12,351 nucleotides of DNA from Prevotella sp. UBA4268 (GTDB lineage Bacteria; Bacteroidota; Bacteroidia; Bacteroidales; Bacteroidaceae), in NCBI GenBank assembly GCA_002395135.1, contig DGWC01000070.1:13962-26312 (forward strand), written 5' to 3'. Below are positions 1 to 7,560 of this stretch, piece after piece; within the stretch, counting starts at the first letter, position 1, and every line of letters begins with the position of its first letter. The notes below the pieces were generated by a model, which saw nothing but the letters and a program-made list of their open reading frames with translations, was not told where the DNA came from and ran no database searches. The translations under genes and the position numbers were made by a program.

Positions 1-1108
1 CGGGAAGGAATCCGGGAACGTCAACAAGTGTGACGATTGGAATATTGAAAGCATCGCAGAAACGTACGAAACGTGCACCCTTGCGGCTAGCGTTCACGTC
101 GAGCACACCTGCATAGGCAGCAGGCTGGTTAGCAACGATACCCACGCTCTGTCCGTTGAAACGTGCGAAACCTACGATAATGTTCTTTGCAAACTTAGGC
201 TGTACTTCGAAGAACTCACCATTGTCGACAATGGCAGAGATCACCTTGTACATATCGTATGCCTTGTTCGGGTCGTCGGGAAGGATCTCGTTGAGTGAAT
301 CCTCCATGCGGTTGATGGGGTCGTTGCACTCTTTGCGCGGAGCCTCTTCCATGTTGTTTGAAGGAATGTAACTGATGAGAGTCTTAATCATCTCAATAGC
401 CTCTTCCTCAGTGCTTGCTGTGAAATGGGTAACACCGCTCTTCGAAGCATGAACGCTGGCACCGCCGAGGTGCTCCTGGTCAATGTCTTCGCCTGTAACG
501 GTCTTTACCACCTTTGGACCAGTAAGGAACATGTAACTGGTATTCTCCATCATGAGGGTGAAGTCGGTAAGGGCAGGAGAGTAAACTGCACCACCGGCGC
601 AAGGACCGAAGATGCCGGAAATCTGCGGAATGACACCACTGGCGAGGATGTTGCGCTCGAAAATCTCTGCATATCCTGCCAAGGCGTTCACTGCTTCCTG
701 AATACGGGCACCGCCAGAGTCGTTGATTCCGATAACGGGAGCACCCATCTTCATACCCAGATCCATCACCTTGCAGATCTTCTCTGCCATGGTCTCTGAC
801 AAGGAACCGCCGTTCACGGTGAAGTCTTGTGCGAAGACGTAGACCAGACGACCGTCGATAGTACCGGAACCAGCCACAACGCCGTCGCCCAGATACTGCT
901 TCTTTTCCATGCCGAAGTTGGTGCAACGATGCAGTTTGAACATGTCAACTTCCTCGAAACTGCCTTCGTCAAGCAACATGTCGATGCGTTCACGAGCTGT
1001 ATACTTGCCACGTGCATGCTGTTTCTCAATGGCTTTTTCGCCACCACCAAGACGAGCCTGCTCGCGTTTTGCGATCAGCTCTTTAATCTTCTCTAATTGT
1101 TTGCTCAT
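1..1108 (-). CDS. mmdA: Methylmalonyl-CoA decarboxylase alpha / propionyl-CoA carboxylase beta (carboxyltransferase) subunit, C-terminus missing
   Basis: This is the biotin-dependent carboxyltransferase subunit that moves CO2 between carboxybiotin and propionyl-CoA/methylmalonyl-CoA in the cytoplasm. The minus frame is open from an ATG at 1106-1108 to the left edge, giving 369 residues and no stop; family members are usually about 510-520, so roughly the last 145 are outside. The N-terminus has the usual Lys/Arg-rich helix ([20 protein letters not shown]). [12 protein letters not shown] (residues 129-140) is the family's acyl-CoA/oxyanion loop. [17 protein letters not shown] (167-183) is the following conserved segment, and VDVPGFLP (362-369) begins the second oxyanion loop, cut by the edge. 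It lies 65 bp downstream of mce on the same strand, which fits the succinate-propionate pathway. In Bacteroidales this gene is normally followed by a small membrane subunit, a biotin carrier and a decarboxylase beta subunit, none visible here. Whether it works as a Na+-pumping decarboxylase or as a carboxylase cannot be decided from this fragment. Confidence 0.93.
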   Translation of the reverse strand, partial: MSKQLEKIKELIAKREQARLGGGEKAIEKQHARGKYTARERIDMLLDEGSFEEVDMFKLHRCTNFGMEKKQYLGDGVVAGSGTIDGRLVYVFAQDFTVNGGSLSETMAEKICKVMDLGMKMGAPVIGINDSGGARIQEAVNALAGYAEIFERNILASGVIPQISGIFGPCAGGAVYSPALTDFTLMMENTSYMFLTGPKVVKTVTGEDIDQEHLGGASVHASKSGVTHFTASTEEEAIEMIKTLISYIPSNNMEEAPRKECNDPINRMEDSLNEILPDDPNKAYDMYKVISAIVDNGEFFEVQPKFAKNIIVGFARFNGQSVGIVANQPAAYAGVLDVNASRKGARFVRFCDAFNIPIVTLVDVPGFLP

Positions 1109-1173
1109 TGTTTTGTTGATTTAAGAAATGAAAAAACGAATCTTCATTCTTTCAATATTTCATTCTTCTTTGA

Positions 1174-1578
1174 TTAATGCTCGCAAAGTTCTGTCAGGAT
1201 ACCGCAAGTTGATTTCGGGTGCAAGAATGCAATGTTCAGGTTCTCAGCACCTTTACGCGGAGCCTTGTCAATGAGACGGATGCCCTTCTCATCGCATTCA
1301 GCCAGCGCGTTGGCAACTCCGTCCTCGATGCAGAATGCTACATGATGAACGCCCTTGTTGCCTTTGTCCAGCCATTTCTGGATGGTGCTCTCGGGTGATG
1401 TCGGCTCGAGCAGTTCGAGTTTCACCTCTCCGCACTTCAGGAAGGCTGTCTTCACCTTTTGGTCTTCTACTACTTCTACTGCATAACACTCCAGTCCCAG
1501 TACTTCCTTGAAGTATGGCAGAGCCTCTTCGATGCTCTGGACTGCAATACCCAAATGTTCAATGTGTGAAATTTTCAT
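1174..1578 (-). CDS. mce: Methylmalonyl-CoA epimerase
   Basis: A 134-residue protein of the vicinal-oxygen-chelate (glyoxalase) fold that interconverts (R)- and (S)-methylmalonyl-CoA, joining methylmalonyl-CoA mutase to the decarboxylase/carboxylase encoded next. Its length is typical. The metal ligands expected for the family are visible: His8 in HIEHLGIAV, Glu55 in VKLELLEP (a Gln/Glu position), His78 or His79 in GVHHVAF, and Glu130 in GILTELCEH. The conserved stretch IAFLHPKSTCGILTEL (116-131) is characteristic of epimerases, as opposed to general glyoxalases. The ATG at 1576-1578 is chosen because it begins exactly at the first beta strand and sits 37 bp after a good -7 element. It is probably the first gene of an operon with mmdA, 65 bp downstream. 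No Shine-Dalgarno sequence is seen, as is usual in Bacteroidetes. Confidence 0.95.
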   Translation of the reverse strand: MKISHIEHLGIAVQSIEEALPYFKEVLGLECYAVEVVEDQKVKTAFLKCGEVKLELLEPTSPESTIQKWLDKGNKGVHHVAFCIEDGVANALAECDEKGIRLIDKAPRKGAENLNIAFLHPKSTCGILTELCEH

Positions 1579-1615
1579 AATGACAATAAAATAGTTGTTA
1601 TTAAATTAGATGCCG

Positions 1616-1650
1616 CAAAGGTACACAATAATTTTCATAGGAGCAACAAA
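1616..1650 (-). promoter_or_regulatory. Bacteroidetes-type promoter of mce-mmdA
   Basis: On the minus strand TACCTTTG (1616-1623) matches the TAnnTTTG -7 consensus. A TTG (1644-1646), preceded by TTTG (1647-1650), lies 20 bp upstream and fits the -33 element. Transcription would start near 1609, giving a leader of about 30 nt before the mce ATG. The -33 element is only about 17 bp past the stop of the receptor gene and no hairpin terminator lies between, so readthrough from the receptor gene is also possible. Confidence 0.7.
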
Positions 1651-1666
1651 AATATACTTAATTTAT

Positions 1667-4084
1667 TCAAAACTCCAATAAAAGACGTGCATTTATTTGT
1701 CTTCCGGTGAGATAATTGGGCACGGCATACTGATGGTTGGTCACGTCGGTGATCCAATAATACGAGTTTACGTTGTTGATTCCAAAGAGATTCAGGCAGT
1801 CTAAGCCTAACCAGATGTTACGGAATTTGAACGGATTGTGCTTTTTCCCCTTGCCAATGGGAGGGGTTGGGGCGCTCTGCGGGTCGTCATTGCCAAGCAG
1901 CCGGTAACTCATTCCGATGTCGGCACGCTTATATGCCGGTGCGCGGAATGGCATCTGATCCAGGTTCCTGTGCGGTGCACCGAAGGGAAGTCCGTCGGCA
2001 AAGGCCAGTTTTAGTGACATTTTCCAACGTTCCGTGCCGGGGAAATAGTCAGTAAAAAACATGTTCACGGCCCATTGCTGGTCGGTTGGCATGGGAATGC
2101 TTTTGCCGTTGATTCTCATTTTGGTATCCATGAGCGAGAGCGTCAGCCAAGAATCGCTGCCCGGCACGAATTCGCCGTAGAGTTTCAGGTCAATGCCCAT
2201 GGCATGCCCGTTGCATTGCTGGCTGGCATCATAGATGATTTTCATATTGTTCACCGTATATGGCACCAGGTTGCTCAATAGTTTGAAGTAGGCCTCTGCC
2301 GTGAATTTAAACGGGCGGTTGAGCATTTTGAACCGCTGGTCGTAGGCAGCAATGAAATGTATGGAGCGTTGGCTCTTGATTTTTCTGTTGAGTGTGGCAT
2401 AGGTAATGCCCGCTATGGTGGTGGTGTCGCGCAGTTCTTTGAAGAAAGGTGCCTGGTAATAAAGTCCTGTGGCTAAGCGAATTGTCGCGTCGTTGTTAAA
2501 GGAAGGGACAATGCCCAGTGATATTCTCGGGCTGAAAATGCTCTCGCGGTTGAAATTCCAGTGCGAGAAACGCACGCCATAGTTCAATGTATAGAATGTC
2601 GTCTGACTGCTATTCATGAACTTATAGGTGTCTTGCACATACACTTCCAGTCTGTTTGCGCGCAGTTTGTTCTGTGCATTGAGCGTGTAAATAAGTTGCA
2701 GGTCTTTTCCTGTATGTGGAATGCTGTATCCGCTGGAGTCTCTCATCTCATATTCTCTGGATGTTTCGCTCACCCGTTCCATCTTGTATGTAATGCCGCC
2801 AAGCAGATCGTGGCGTTTCATTTTGTGGTTCACGGTCAGTTTCACGCTCTGCACGTTGGCCTTCAGGTAGTTGCGCGCATGCTCCATATACGTTCCCACG
2901 CCCAGGTTTTCACTTGTTTCGGTCTGAGTGAGCCAGTATTGGCCCTGGATATCATAGCGTTCCTGTTCGTTGGTGCGGAAGGCGGAGTAGAGGAGCGAAA
3001 CATGCGTGTTCTCGCCGATATGTCGCGTCAGAGTGGCCGTTCCGAAATAGGTGCGGAAAATGTCTTTTTCCCAGCCGTCGAAATATACCCGGAACGACTT
3101 CACATTCTCCATCGTGCCGAATCTCGTCTCACGGTTCTCCGGATAGAAATTGTATTTGTTCTCCGAGATATCGCCAATCACCTCCAGCGTCCAGTTCTTG
3201 TTCGGCTCGTAAGTGAGATATGTCTGATAGTCAAGAAAGTCGGGGCGGTATTCGCCTTTCGTCTCCATGGTGCCCAACAGATAACGTGTCGTCTTGTATC
3301 TGATGCCGTTGCTCCACGTCAGGTTCTTGTTTGCCAGACCTGCATATCCGCTTGCGCCTAACAGACTGGCAGATACTGCGTACTCTTGATGTTTGGGTTT
3401 GCGGTATTGAATGTCTAATGCTGACGACATCTTGTCACCGTATTTCGCCTCAAAACCGCCGGTTGAGAATCCCACTTTCTCCACCATGTCGGGATTGATG
3501 ATGGATAATCCTTCCTGCTGGCCGCTCCTTACCAGAAACGGACGATATACTTCCACATTATTTATATATACGGAATTCTCGTCGAAAGAGCCGCCGCGCA
3601 CATTATATTGGCTCGACAGTTCGCTGTGGGTAGACACTCCTGCCTGGCTCTGTATCATCTCTTCCACGGCGTTTCCTGTGGCTGTAGGGGCTTGTTTCAT
3701 GTCTTTCGCATCCAGTTGTTGTGTCGATCCGGTCTGTCTCGTGCGTTCCGTCACCACCACTTCGCTCAGTTCCTTGCTTTCGTCGTAGAGTTGAATCTGC
3801 AGCGTCTGCTTGCCTTTCGGGTTTCTCAGCACGCGTGTTTTCGTCTTGTATCCAATCATGGTGAACTTCACCACCACGCTGTCTGCCGAATGGAGTGTCA
3901 TCTTGAACTCGCCTTTCAGGTTGGTCATGGTCACCTTACCCTGTTGCAGACAGGAAACAGTTGCCAGTTCCACGGGTGCCATGTTTTGGTCGGTCACGCG
4001 TCCTTGCAGCGTAAATGTCTGTGCTTCGGCATTCATGGCGATGCCGAAGAGTAACAGGAGGGTGATGATGAAGTATTGTCTCAT
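1667..4084 (-). CDS. TonB-dependent outer-membrane receptor with N-terminal carboxypeptidase-regulatory-like domain
   Basis: An 805-residue outer-membrane receptor that would import an unknown ligand using energy from TonB-ExbBD. Residues 1-21 are a signal peptide (hydrophobic ITLLLLFGIAM, cleavage likely after AEA). About 24-102 form a carboxypeptidase-regulatory-like beta sandwich (LQGRVTDQNMAPVELATV; KFTMIGYKTKT). A TonB-box-like segment, ELSEVVVTERT, lies near 105-115. The plug domain spans about 115-228 (QYNVRGGSFDENSVYINNVEV; NPDMVEKVGFSTGGFEAKYGD). The rest is barrel-like, with aromatic/charged alternation, and ends in LLLEF with the C-terminal Phe typical of outer-membrane beta barrels. 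There is no SusD-like lipoprotein, glycosidase or sigma/anti-sigma pair beside it, so it is not a standard polysaccharide-utilisation locus. It lacks the extra N-terminal signalling domain of FecA-like regulators. The substrate cannot be read from sequence: siderophore, cobalamin, peptide or glycan are all possible. No TAnnTTTG element was found just upstream. Confidence 0.9.
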   Translation of the reverse strand: MRQYFIITLLLLFGIAMNAEAQTFTLQGRVTDQNMAPVELATVSCLQQGKVTMTNLKGEFKMTLHSADSVVVKFTMIGYKTKTRVLRNPKGKQTLQIQLYDESKELSEVVVTERTRQTGSTQQLDAKDMKQAPTATGNAVEEMIQSQAGVSTHSELSSQYNVRGGSFDENSVYINNVEVYRPFLVRSGQQEGLSIINPDMVEKVGFSTGGFEAKYGDKMSSALDIQYRKPKHQEYAVSASLLGASGYAGLANKNLTWSNGIRYKTTRYLLGTMETKGEYRPDFLDYQTYLTYEPNKNWTLEVIGDISENKYNFYPENRETRFGTMENVKSFRVYFDGWEKDIFRTYFGTATLTRHIGENTHVSLLYSAFRTNEQERYDIQGQYWLTQTETSENLGVGTYMEHARNYLKANVQSVKLTVNHKMKRHDLLGGITYKMERVSETSREYEMRDSSGYSIPHTGKDLQLIYTLNAQNKLRANRLEVYVQDTYKFMNSSQTTFYTLNYGVRFSHWNFNRESIFSPRISLGIVPSFNNDATIRLATGLYYQAPFFKELRDTTTIAGITYATLNRKIKSQRSIHFIAAYDQRFKMLNRPFKFTAEAYFKLLSNLVPYTVNNMKIIYDASQQCNGHAMGIDLKLYGEFVPGSDSWLTLSLMDTKMRINGKSIPMPTDQQWAVNMFFTDYFPGTERWKMSLKLAFADGLPFGAPHRNLDQMPFRAPAYKRADIGMSYRLLGNDDPQSAPTPPIGKGKKHNPFKFRNIWLGLDCLNLFGINNVNSYYWITDVTNHQYAVPNYLTGRQINARLLLEF

Positions 4085-4464
4085 TATTCTATATAACGTA
4101 ATCTCTCGCCGATTATTGCATAAACGCTCTTATTGCAGCCCATATTTGGTGCCAGTTGTTGTCTTGTTCATCACGGCTCGCCCGTATGTTTTTTCGTGAA
4201 TTCGATGTGCGGCGAATGTTCACTTGCGGTTTCTTCGCCGGTAAGATATATGCGAAGACATCTGTGTGTGGCGAGCGGTTCTTGTGCATGGAATTGTCAT
4301 GTAAAATCCGAATTTAGGCCTTTCATACGCGCGATATTGGTTACAGACGATCAAATGGGCGCGAAATACGCGAGTTTTGAAGCGTTTTCTGCAACTTTCT
4401 GATTAATAACCAATTACGGCGAAAACGGTTTCCCCTTAAACGAATAAATCAGATGTGTGCTGAT

Positions 4465-4501
4465 AAAACCTATGCTTTTGTGTTGTAAAAACATAGGTTT
4501 T
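4465..4501. repeat. Inverted repeat flanking the 22-bp array
   Basis: AAAACCTATGCTTTT at 4465-4479 is the exact reverse complement of 4553-4567 in the last array unit. It also pairs with 4487-4501 in the first unit with one mismatch across a 7-nt loop (4480-4486). It sits exactly one 22-bp period before the first unit, so it acts as an inverted fifth copy. A stem-loop in RNA or cruciform-prone DNA is possible. The right arm is not followed by a separate T-run, so it is not a normal intrinsic terminator. Confidence 0.7.
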
Positions 4502-4574
4502 GAGGTGCGAAACCATAGTTTTTGGGTAGTGAAACCATAGTTTTTGAAGGGTAAAAGCATAGGTTTTGTGCGAC
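4487..4574. repeat. Tandem array of four 22-bp units
   Basis: Four consecutive units start at 4487, 4509, 4531 and 4553. The core CATAG begins at 4492, 4514, 4536 and 4558, an exact 22-bp spacing. Units 2 and 3 share GAAACCATAGTTTTTG; units 1 and 4 share the variant form AAAA(A/G)CATAGGTTTTG. Each core is a near-palindrome of the type AAAC-YATRG-TTTT, with the last 6 bases of each unit variable. The period is about two helical turns, and 22 is not a multiple of three, which argues against coding repeats. The spacing suits protein binding on one DNA face, but the function is unknown. It could instead be a dispersed intergenic repeat family. Confidence 0.8.
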
Positions 4575-4804
4575 GAAATGTGCCTTATGGTAATGAATCT
4601 TTACGTTTTTGCGTTTTCGATGTCCGTTTTGCCTAAAATCCATTTCTATCTTGAAGAAAAACGGCAACCTGTTTTTGTCGTGTTTTTTCAAATCATCCGC
4701 ACATTGTTGATGGCGAGAAATGGGATTCGTTACAACAAGTTGTTTTTCTTTTCTTTGAAATGCAATGCGAGCGGAACAACGTCTGAATCAACCGTGAAAG
4801 ATTC

Positions 4805-4833
4805 TTGAATGTGCGGAGATTGTTGTATCTTTG
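4805..4833 (+). promoter_or_regulatory. Bacteroidetes-type promoter of the phosphoesterase gene
   Basis: TATCTTTG (4826-4833) fits the TAnnTTTG -7 consensus and TTG (4805-4807) lies 18 bp upstream as the -33 element. Transcription would begin near 4840, leaving a leader of about 17 nt before the ATG at 4857. This supports that start over frames opening further upstream. Confidence 0.65.
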
Positions 4834-4856
4834 CATGCGGATAATGAATCAGAGTT

Positions 4857-5963
4857 ATGAAAATGGGTATTCTTTTGTTTATGTTACTGCCCCTGCTGGG
4901 CAATGTCTATGTGCTGTGGCATGTGTGGCGGATAGTGCCTTTCGCGCCGTGGGGCAAGTGGCTGGTAGTGGTTTTGATGTTTTTAGCCTTCCTGCTGCTG
5001 TTTGTGAGCATGCGCGAACATCTGCGCATGCCGATGGCAGTGGCCACCGTGGTATACGAAATCAGCACGTCGTGGCTCATCATCTTGCTTTATCTTGCCA
5101 TGATATTCCTGCTGTTGGACGTGGGCAGGCTGGTTCATCTGGTGCCATCGTCATTGCTGAAAGACAGTTGGGCGGGTGTGCTTTCGGTGGGTGGTGTGCT
5201 GTTGTCGGTGTTCATTTATGGCAACATCCACTATCATCATAAATACCGCCAGCCGATAGAACTTACAACCACCAAGGCGATGGAGCGCCCTTTGAAGGTG
5301 ATTATGGCGAGTGACTTGCACATTGGCTATCACAACCGAAGGGCAGAACTGGCCCGGTGGGTGGACATGATGAATCAGGAGAAGGCCGATTTGATACTGA
5401 TTGCCGGTGATATCATAGACAACAGCACGCGTCCGCTCGATGAGGAGCGTGTGCATGAGGAGTTCCGGCGGCTGAATGCACCGGTGGTGGCGTGTCTTGG
5501 CAATCATGAATACTATGCGGGAGAGCCCAATTCGATGCAGTTTTATAAGAAAGCGGGTATCACCTTGCTGCGCGATAGCGTGATAACCATAGACGACGTG
5601 TGTATAATAGGGCGTGACGACCGCACGAATCCTCATCGCAAGAGCGTGGCTGAACTGATGCGGCAGGCCGATAAAGAGAAATATGTGATTGTGCTCGACC
5701 ATCAGCCCTATCATTTGGATAGGGTGGAGAAGGCCGGTGCCGACTTCCAACTGAGCGGGCACACACATCATGGGCAGGTGTGGCCCATCTCCTGGATTAC
5801 GGATGCTGTCTATGAGTGCGCCTTTGGCGAGTGGCAGCGCGGTAATACGCGCTATTACGTGAGCAGCGGACTTGGCATTTGGGGAGGAAAGTTCCGCATA
5901 GGCACGCGGTCGGAGTATGTCGTGGCCACAATAAAGGGCGATTCTGCGGTAGGACAAAAATGA
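4857..5963 (+). CDS. Membrane-anchored calcineurin-like metallophosphoesterase
   Basis: A 368-residue protein with an N-terminal membrane domain and a C-terminal two-metal phosphoesterase domain of the YkuE/YaeI-like type. Four hydrophobic segments are visible at about 4-22, 34-51, 73-89 and 105-122. The catalytic domain (about 145-360) shows all family motifs in order: SDLHIG with Asp153 and His155, AGDIID with Asp185, LGNHEYY with Asn216 and His217, LDHQPYH with His282, and LSGHTHHGQ with His302 and His304. These would bind two metal ions and hydrolyse a phosphate mono- or diester. Homologues have been linked to envelope or lipid phosphates, but the substrate here is unknown. The ATG at 4857 begins at the first membrane segment and lies about 24 bp after the -7 element. 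The next gene is 90 bp away with its own -7 element, so this gene is probably monocistronic. Confidence 0.9.
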   Translation: MKMGILLFMLLPLLGNVYVLWHVWRIVPFAPWGKWLVVVLMFLAFLLLFVSMREHLRMPMAVATVVYEISTSWLIILLYLAMIFLLLDVGRLVHLVPSSLLKDSWAGVLSVGGVLLSVFIYGNIHYHHKYRQPIELTTTKAMERPLKVIMASDLHIGYHNRRAELARWVDMMNQEKADLILIAGDIIDNSTRPLDEERVHEEFRRLNAPVVACLGNHEYYAGEPNSMQFYKKAGITLLRDSVITIDDVCIIGRDDRTNPHRKSVAELMRQADKEKYVIVLDHQPYHLDRVEKAGADFQLSGHTHHGQVWPISWITDAVYECAFGEWQRGNTRYYVSSGLGIWGGKFRIGTRSEYVVATIKGDSAVGQK

Positions 5964-6016
5964 CGTGGAAACAGAAAAATGTAGAACGAAACGTGCGTTT
6001 TTTACAAAAAAATGCG

Positions 6017-6024
6017 TAAATTTG
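6017..6024 (+). promoter_or_regulatory. -7 element upstream of the PurF-like gene
   Basis: TAAATTTG fits the TAnnTTTG -7 consensus, 29 bp before the ATG at 6054. The -33 region around 5993-6000 is only a weak match (GTTTTTTAC-like), so the promoter call rests mostly on this element and its position. Confidence 0.5.
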
Positions 6025-6053
6025 CGCGCAAATTATAGACAACGATATAAACA

Positions 6054-7484
6054 ATGGGTGGTTTTTTCGGTACTGTATCCGTTAAGGACTGTGTCAACGA
6101 CTTGTTTTATGGCACAGATTACAATTCACATCTCGGCACGAAGCGTGCAGGTTTGGCAACGTTAGACAAGGAAAAAGGCTTTTCGCGCTCTATCCACAGC
6201 CTGGAAAGAGACTATTTCAGGTCGAGATTTGAAAAAGAACTGGATAATTTCGCCGGCTGTTCAGGCATTGGCGTAATCAGCGACACTGATCCGCAGCCCA
6301 TCCTTGTGAATTCTCATCTCGGGCGATATGCCGTGGTGACAGTGGCCAAGGTGAATAATCTGCGTGAAATAGCAGCAGAACTGCTGGAAAAACGTATGCA
6401 TCTGAGTGAAATGAGTGCCAACAACATCAACCAGACTGAGTTGATTGCGTTGCTTATCAATATGGGCGACACGTTTGTTGATGGTATTAATATGGTCTAC
6501 AAGAAGGTGAAAGGCTCCTGCTCCATGCTGATTCTCACTGAAGACGGCGTTATTGCCGCGCGAGATGCACTGGGACGCACACCGATTGTGATAGGAAAGA
6601 AAGACAACGCCTATGCCGTAACGAGCGAAACCACCAGTCTTCCCAATCTGGATTATCATCCCGTGCGCGATGTGGGGCCAGGAGAAATCATCCGTTTGCG
6701 GGCCGATGGCATTGAGGTGATGCAGCAACCGTTCTCGCACGAGCAGATTTGCTCGTTCCTGTGGGTGTATTACGGATTCCCCGCCAGCGATTATGAGGGC
6801 GTGAATACTGAGTATGTGCGTGAGCATCTGGGTAAGGTTGTCGGCAAAGAAGACGACACGGAGGCCGATTGCGTATGCGGCATTCCCGATTCAGGTGTGG
6901 GAATGGCACTGGGATATGCCGAGGGGCACAAGATTCCGTATAAGCGCGCCGTGCTGAAATATACGCCCACATGGCCACGCAGTTTCACTCCCGGCAACCA
7001 AAGCCGTCGCGACCTGGTGGCAAAGATGAAACTGATTCCCAACAAAGCATTGTTGAAAGACCAACGCGTGGTGTTCTGCGACGACTCGATTGTGCGCGGC
7101 ACGCAGTTACGCGATAATGTGAAGACATTCTTTGATTATGGTGCCAAGGAGGTGCATGCCCGCATTTCCTGTCCGCCACTGGTATATGGCTGTCCGTTCA
7201 TTGGGTTCACGGCCTCGAAAAGCGACCTTGAACTGATCACGCGGCGCATTATCCAAGACTTTGAAGGCGATGCCAACAAGAATCTTGATAAGTATGCCAC
7301 CACCGATAGCCCTGAATACAAGCGCATGGTGGAGGAAATTGGCCGCCGTTTGGGGTTGAGCAGCGTGAAATTCAGTAAGATTGAAACGCTGATAGATGCC
7401 ATCGGCATGCCCAAGTGCAAGGTTTGCACGCATTGTTTCGATGGATCCAGTTTCTTCTTTGGCGAGCAGAAGGACGAACAATAA
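6054..7484 (+). CDS. PurF-family (amidophosphoribosyltransferase-like) protein with degenerate glutaminase site
   Basis: A 476-residue protein laid out like glutamine-PRPP amidotransferase, the first enzyme of purine synthesis: an Ntn-type glutaminase domain (about 1-230), then a type I phosphoribosyltransferase domain. The PRPP-binding half is well kept: IPDSGVGMALGYAEGHKIPY (277-296) and VVFCDDSIVRGT (339-350). Cysteines matching the 4Fe-4S ligands of Bacillus-type PurF are present: Cys233 (before SFLWVYYGFP), Cys380 (LVYGCPF), and Cys455/458/461 (CKVCTHCFDG). The glutaminase half is altered. The nucleophile expected at position 2 (MCG) is Gly, so the start reads MGGFFG. The GHxRY arginine segment reads GIGVIS (71-76). 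The oxyanion HNGNL reads KVNNL (99-103). An in-frame TAA at 6048-6050 excludes a longer N-terminus. It may use free ammonia, depend on a partner, or be regulatory. Calling it plain purF would be unsafe. Confidence 0.85.
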   Translation: MGGFFGTVSVKDCVNDLFYGTDYNSHLGTKRAGLATLDKEKGFSRSIHSLERDYFRSRFEKELDNFAGCSGIGVISDTDPQPILVNSHLGRYAVVTVAKVNNLREIAAELLEKRMHLSEMSANNINQTELIALLINMGDTFVDGINMVYKKVKGSCSMLILTEDGVIAARDALGRTPIVIGKKDNAYAVTSETTSLPNLDYHPVRDVGPGEIIRLRADGIEVMQQPFSHEQICSFLWVYYGFPASDYEGVNTEYVREHLGKVVGKEDDTEADCVCGIPDSGVGMALGYAEGHKIPYKRAVLKYTPTWPRSFTPGNQSRRDLVAKMKLIPNKALLKDQRVVFCDDSIVRGTQLRDNVKTFFDYGAKEVHARISCPPLVYGCPFIGFTASKSDLELITRRIIQDFEGDANKNLDKYATTDSPEYKRMVEEIGRRLGLSSVKFSKIETLIDAIGMPKCKVCTHCFDGSSFFFGEQKDEQ

Positions 7485-7507
7485 ACGCTTATTCCAATAA
7501 CAACCAA

Positions 7508-7560
7508 CTGCGGCCATCGTGCGTCACTAACGACAATGCACGATGGCCGCAGCCTTTTTT
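7508..7560 (+). terminator. Rho-independent terminator of the PurF-like gene
   Basis: A perfect 15-bp stem (CTGCGGCCATCGTGC at 7508-7522 with its complement at 7538-7552) encloses a 15-nt loop. T6 follows at 7555-7560. It lies 23 nt after the stop of the PurF-like gene. On the minus strand no good T-run follows the stem, so it mainly serves the plus-strand gene, though it could weakly stop feoAB transcripts. Confidence 0.9.

Larger units (their letters stand above)
4085..4856. other. 772-bp divergent intergenic region, no supported gene
   Basis: This gap lies between the receptor gene (minus) and the phosphoesterase gene (plus). The short open frames in it (for example 4133-4402 plus and 4470-4691 minus) have no recognisable domain and differ in composition from neighbouring genes. 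It holds the 22-bp repeat array at 4487-4574 with its inverted flanking copy at 4465-4479, and the promoter of the downstream phosphoesterase at 4805-4833. I see no tRNA-like or riboswitch-like structure, and no clear promoter for the receptor gene. Positions 4085-4460 contain nothing I can name. Confidence 0.75.

Noticed and set aside
480..926. 148-codon minus-strand open frame in the mmdA region
   Set aside because: Wrong frame of mmdA; the true frame is open from 1108 to the left edge and carries the carboxyltransferase motifs.
2561..3361. 266-codon plus-strand open frame
   Set aside because: Lies wholly antisense to the well-supported TonB-dependent receptor and has no recognisable domain.
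4487..4574. Possible CRISPR array
   Set aside because: The period is only 22 bp with about 6 variable bases between cores, far too short for repeat plus spacer, and no cas genes are present.
5151..5957. 268-codon minus-strand open frame
   Set aside because: Antisense to the phosphoesterase gene, whose catalytic motifs are all intact.
5990..6004. Possible terminator of the phosphoesterase gene (AAACGTGCGTTTTTT)
   Set aside because: The stem is about 5 bp with a 2-nt loop, too small to be convincing.
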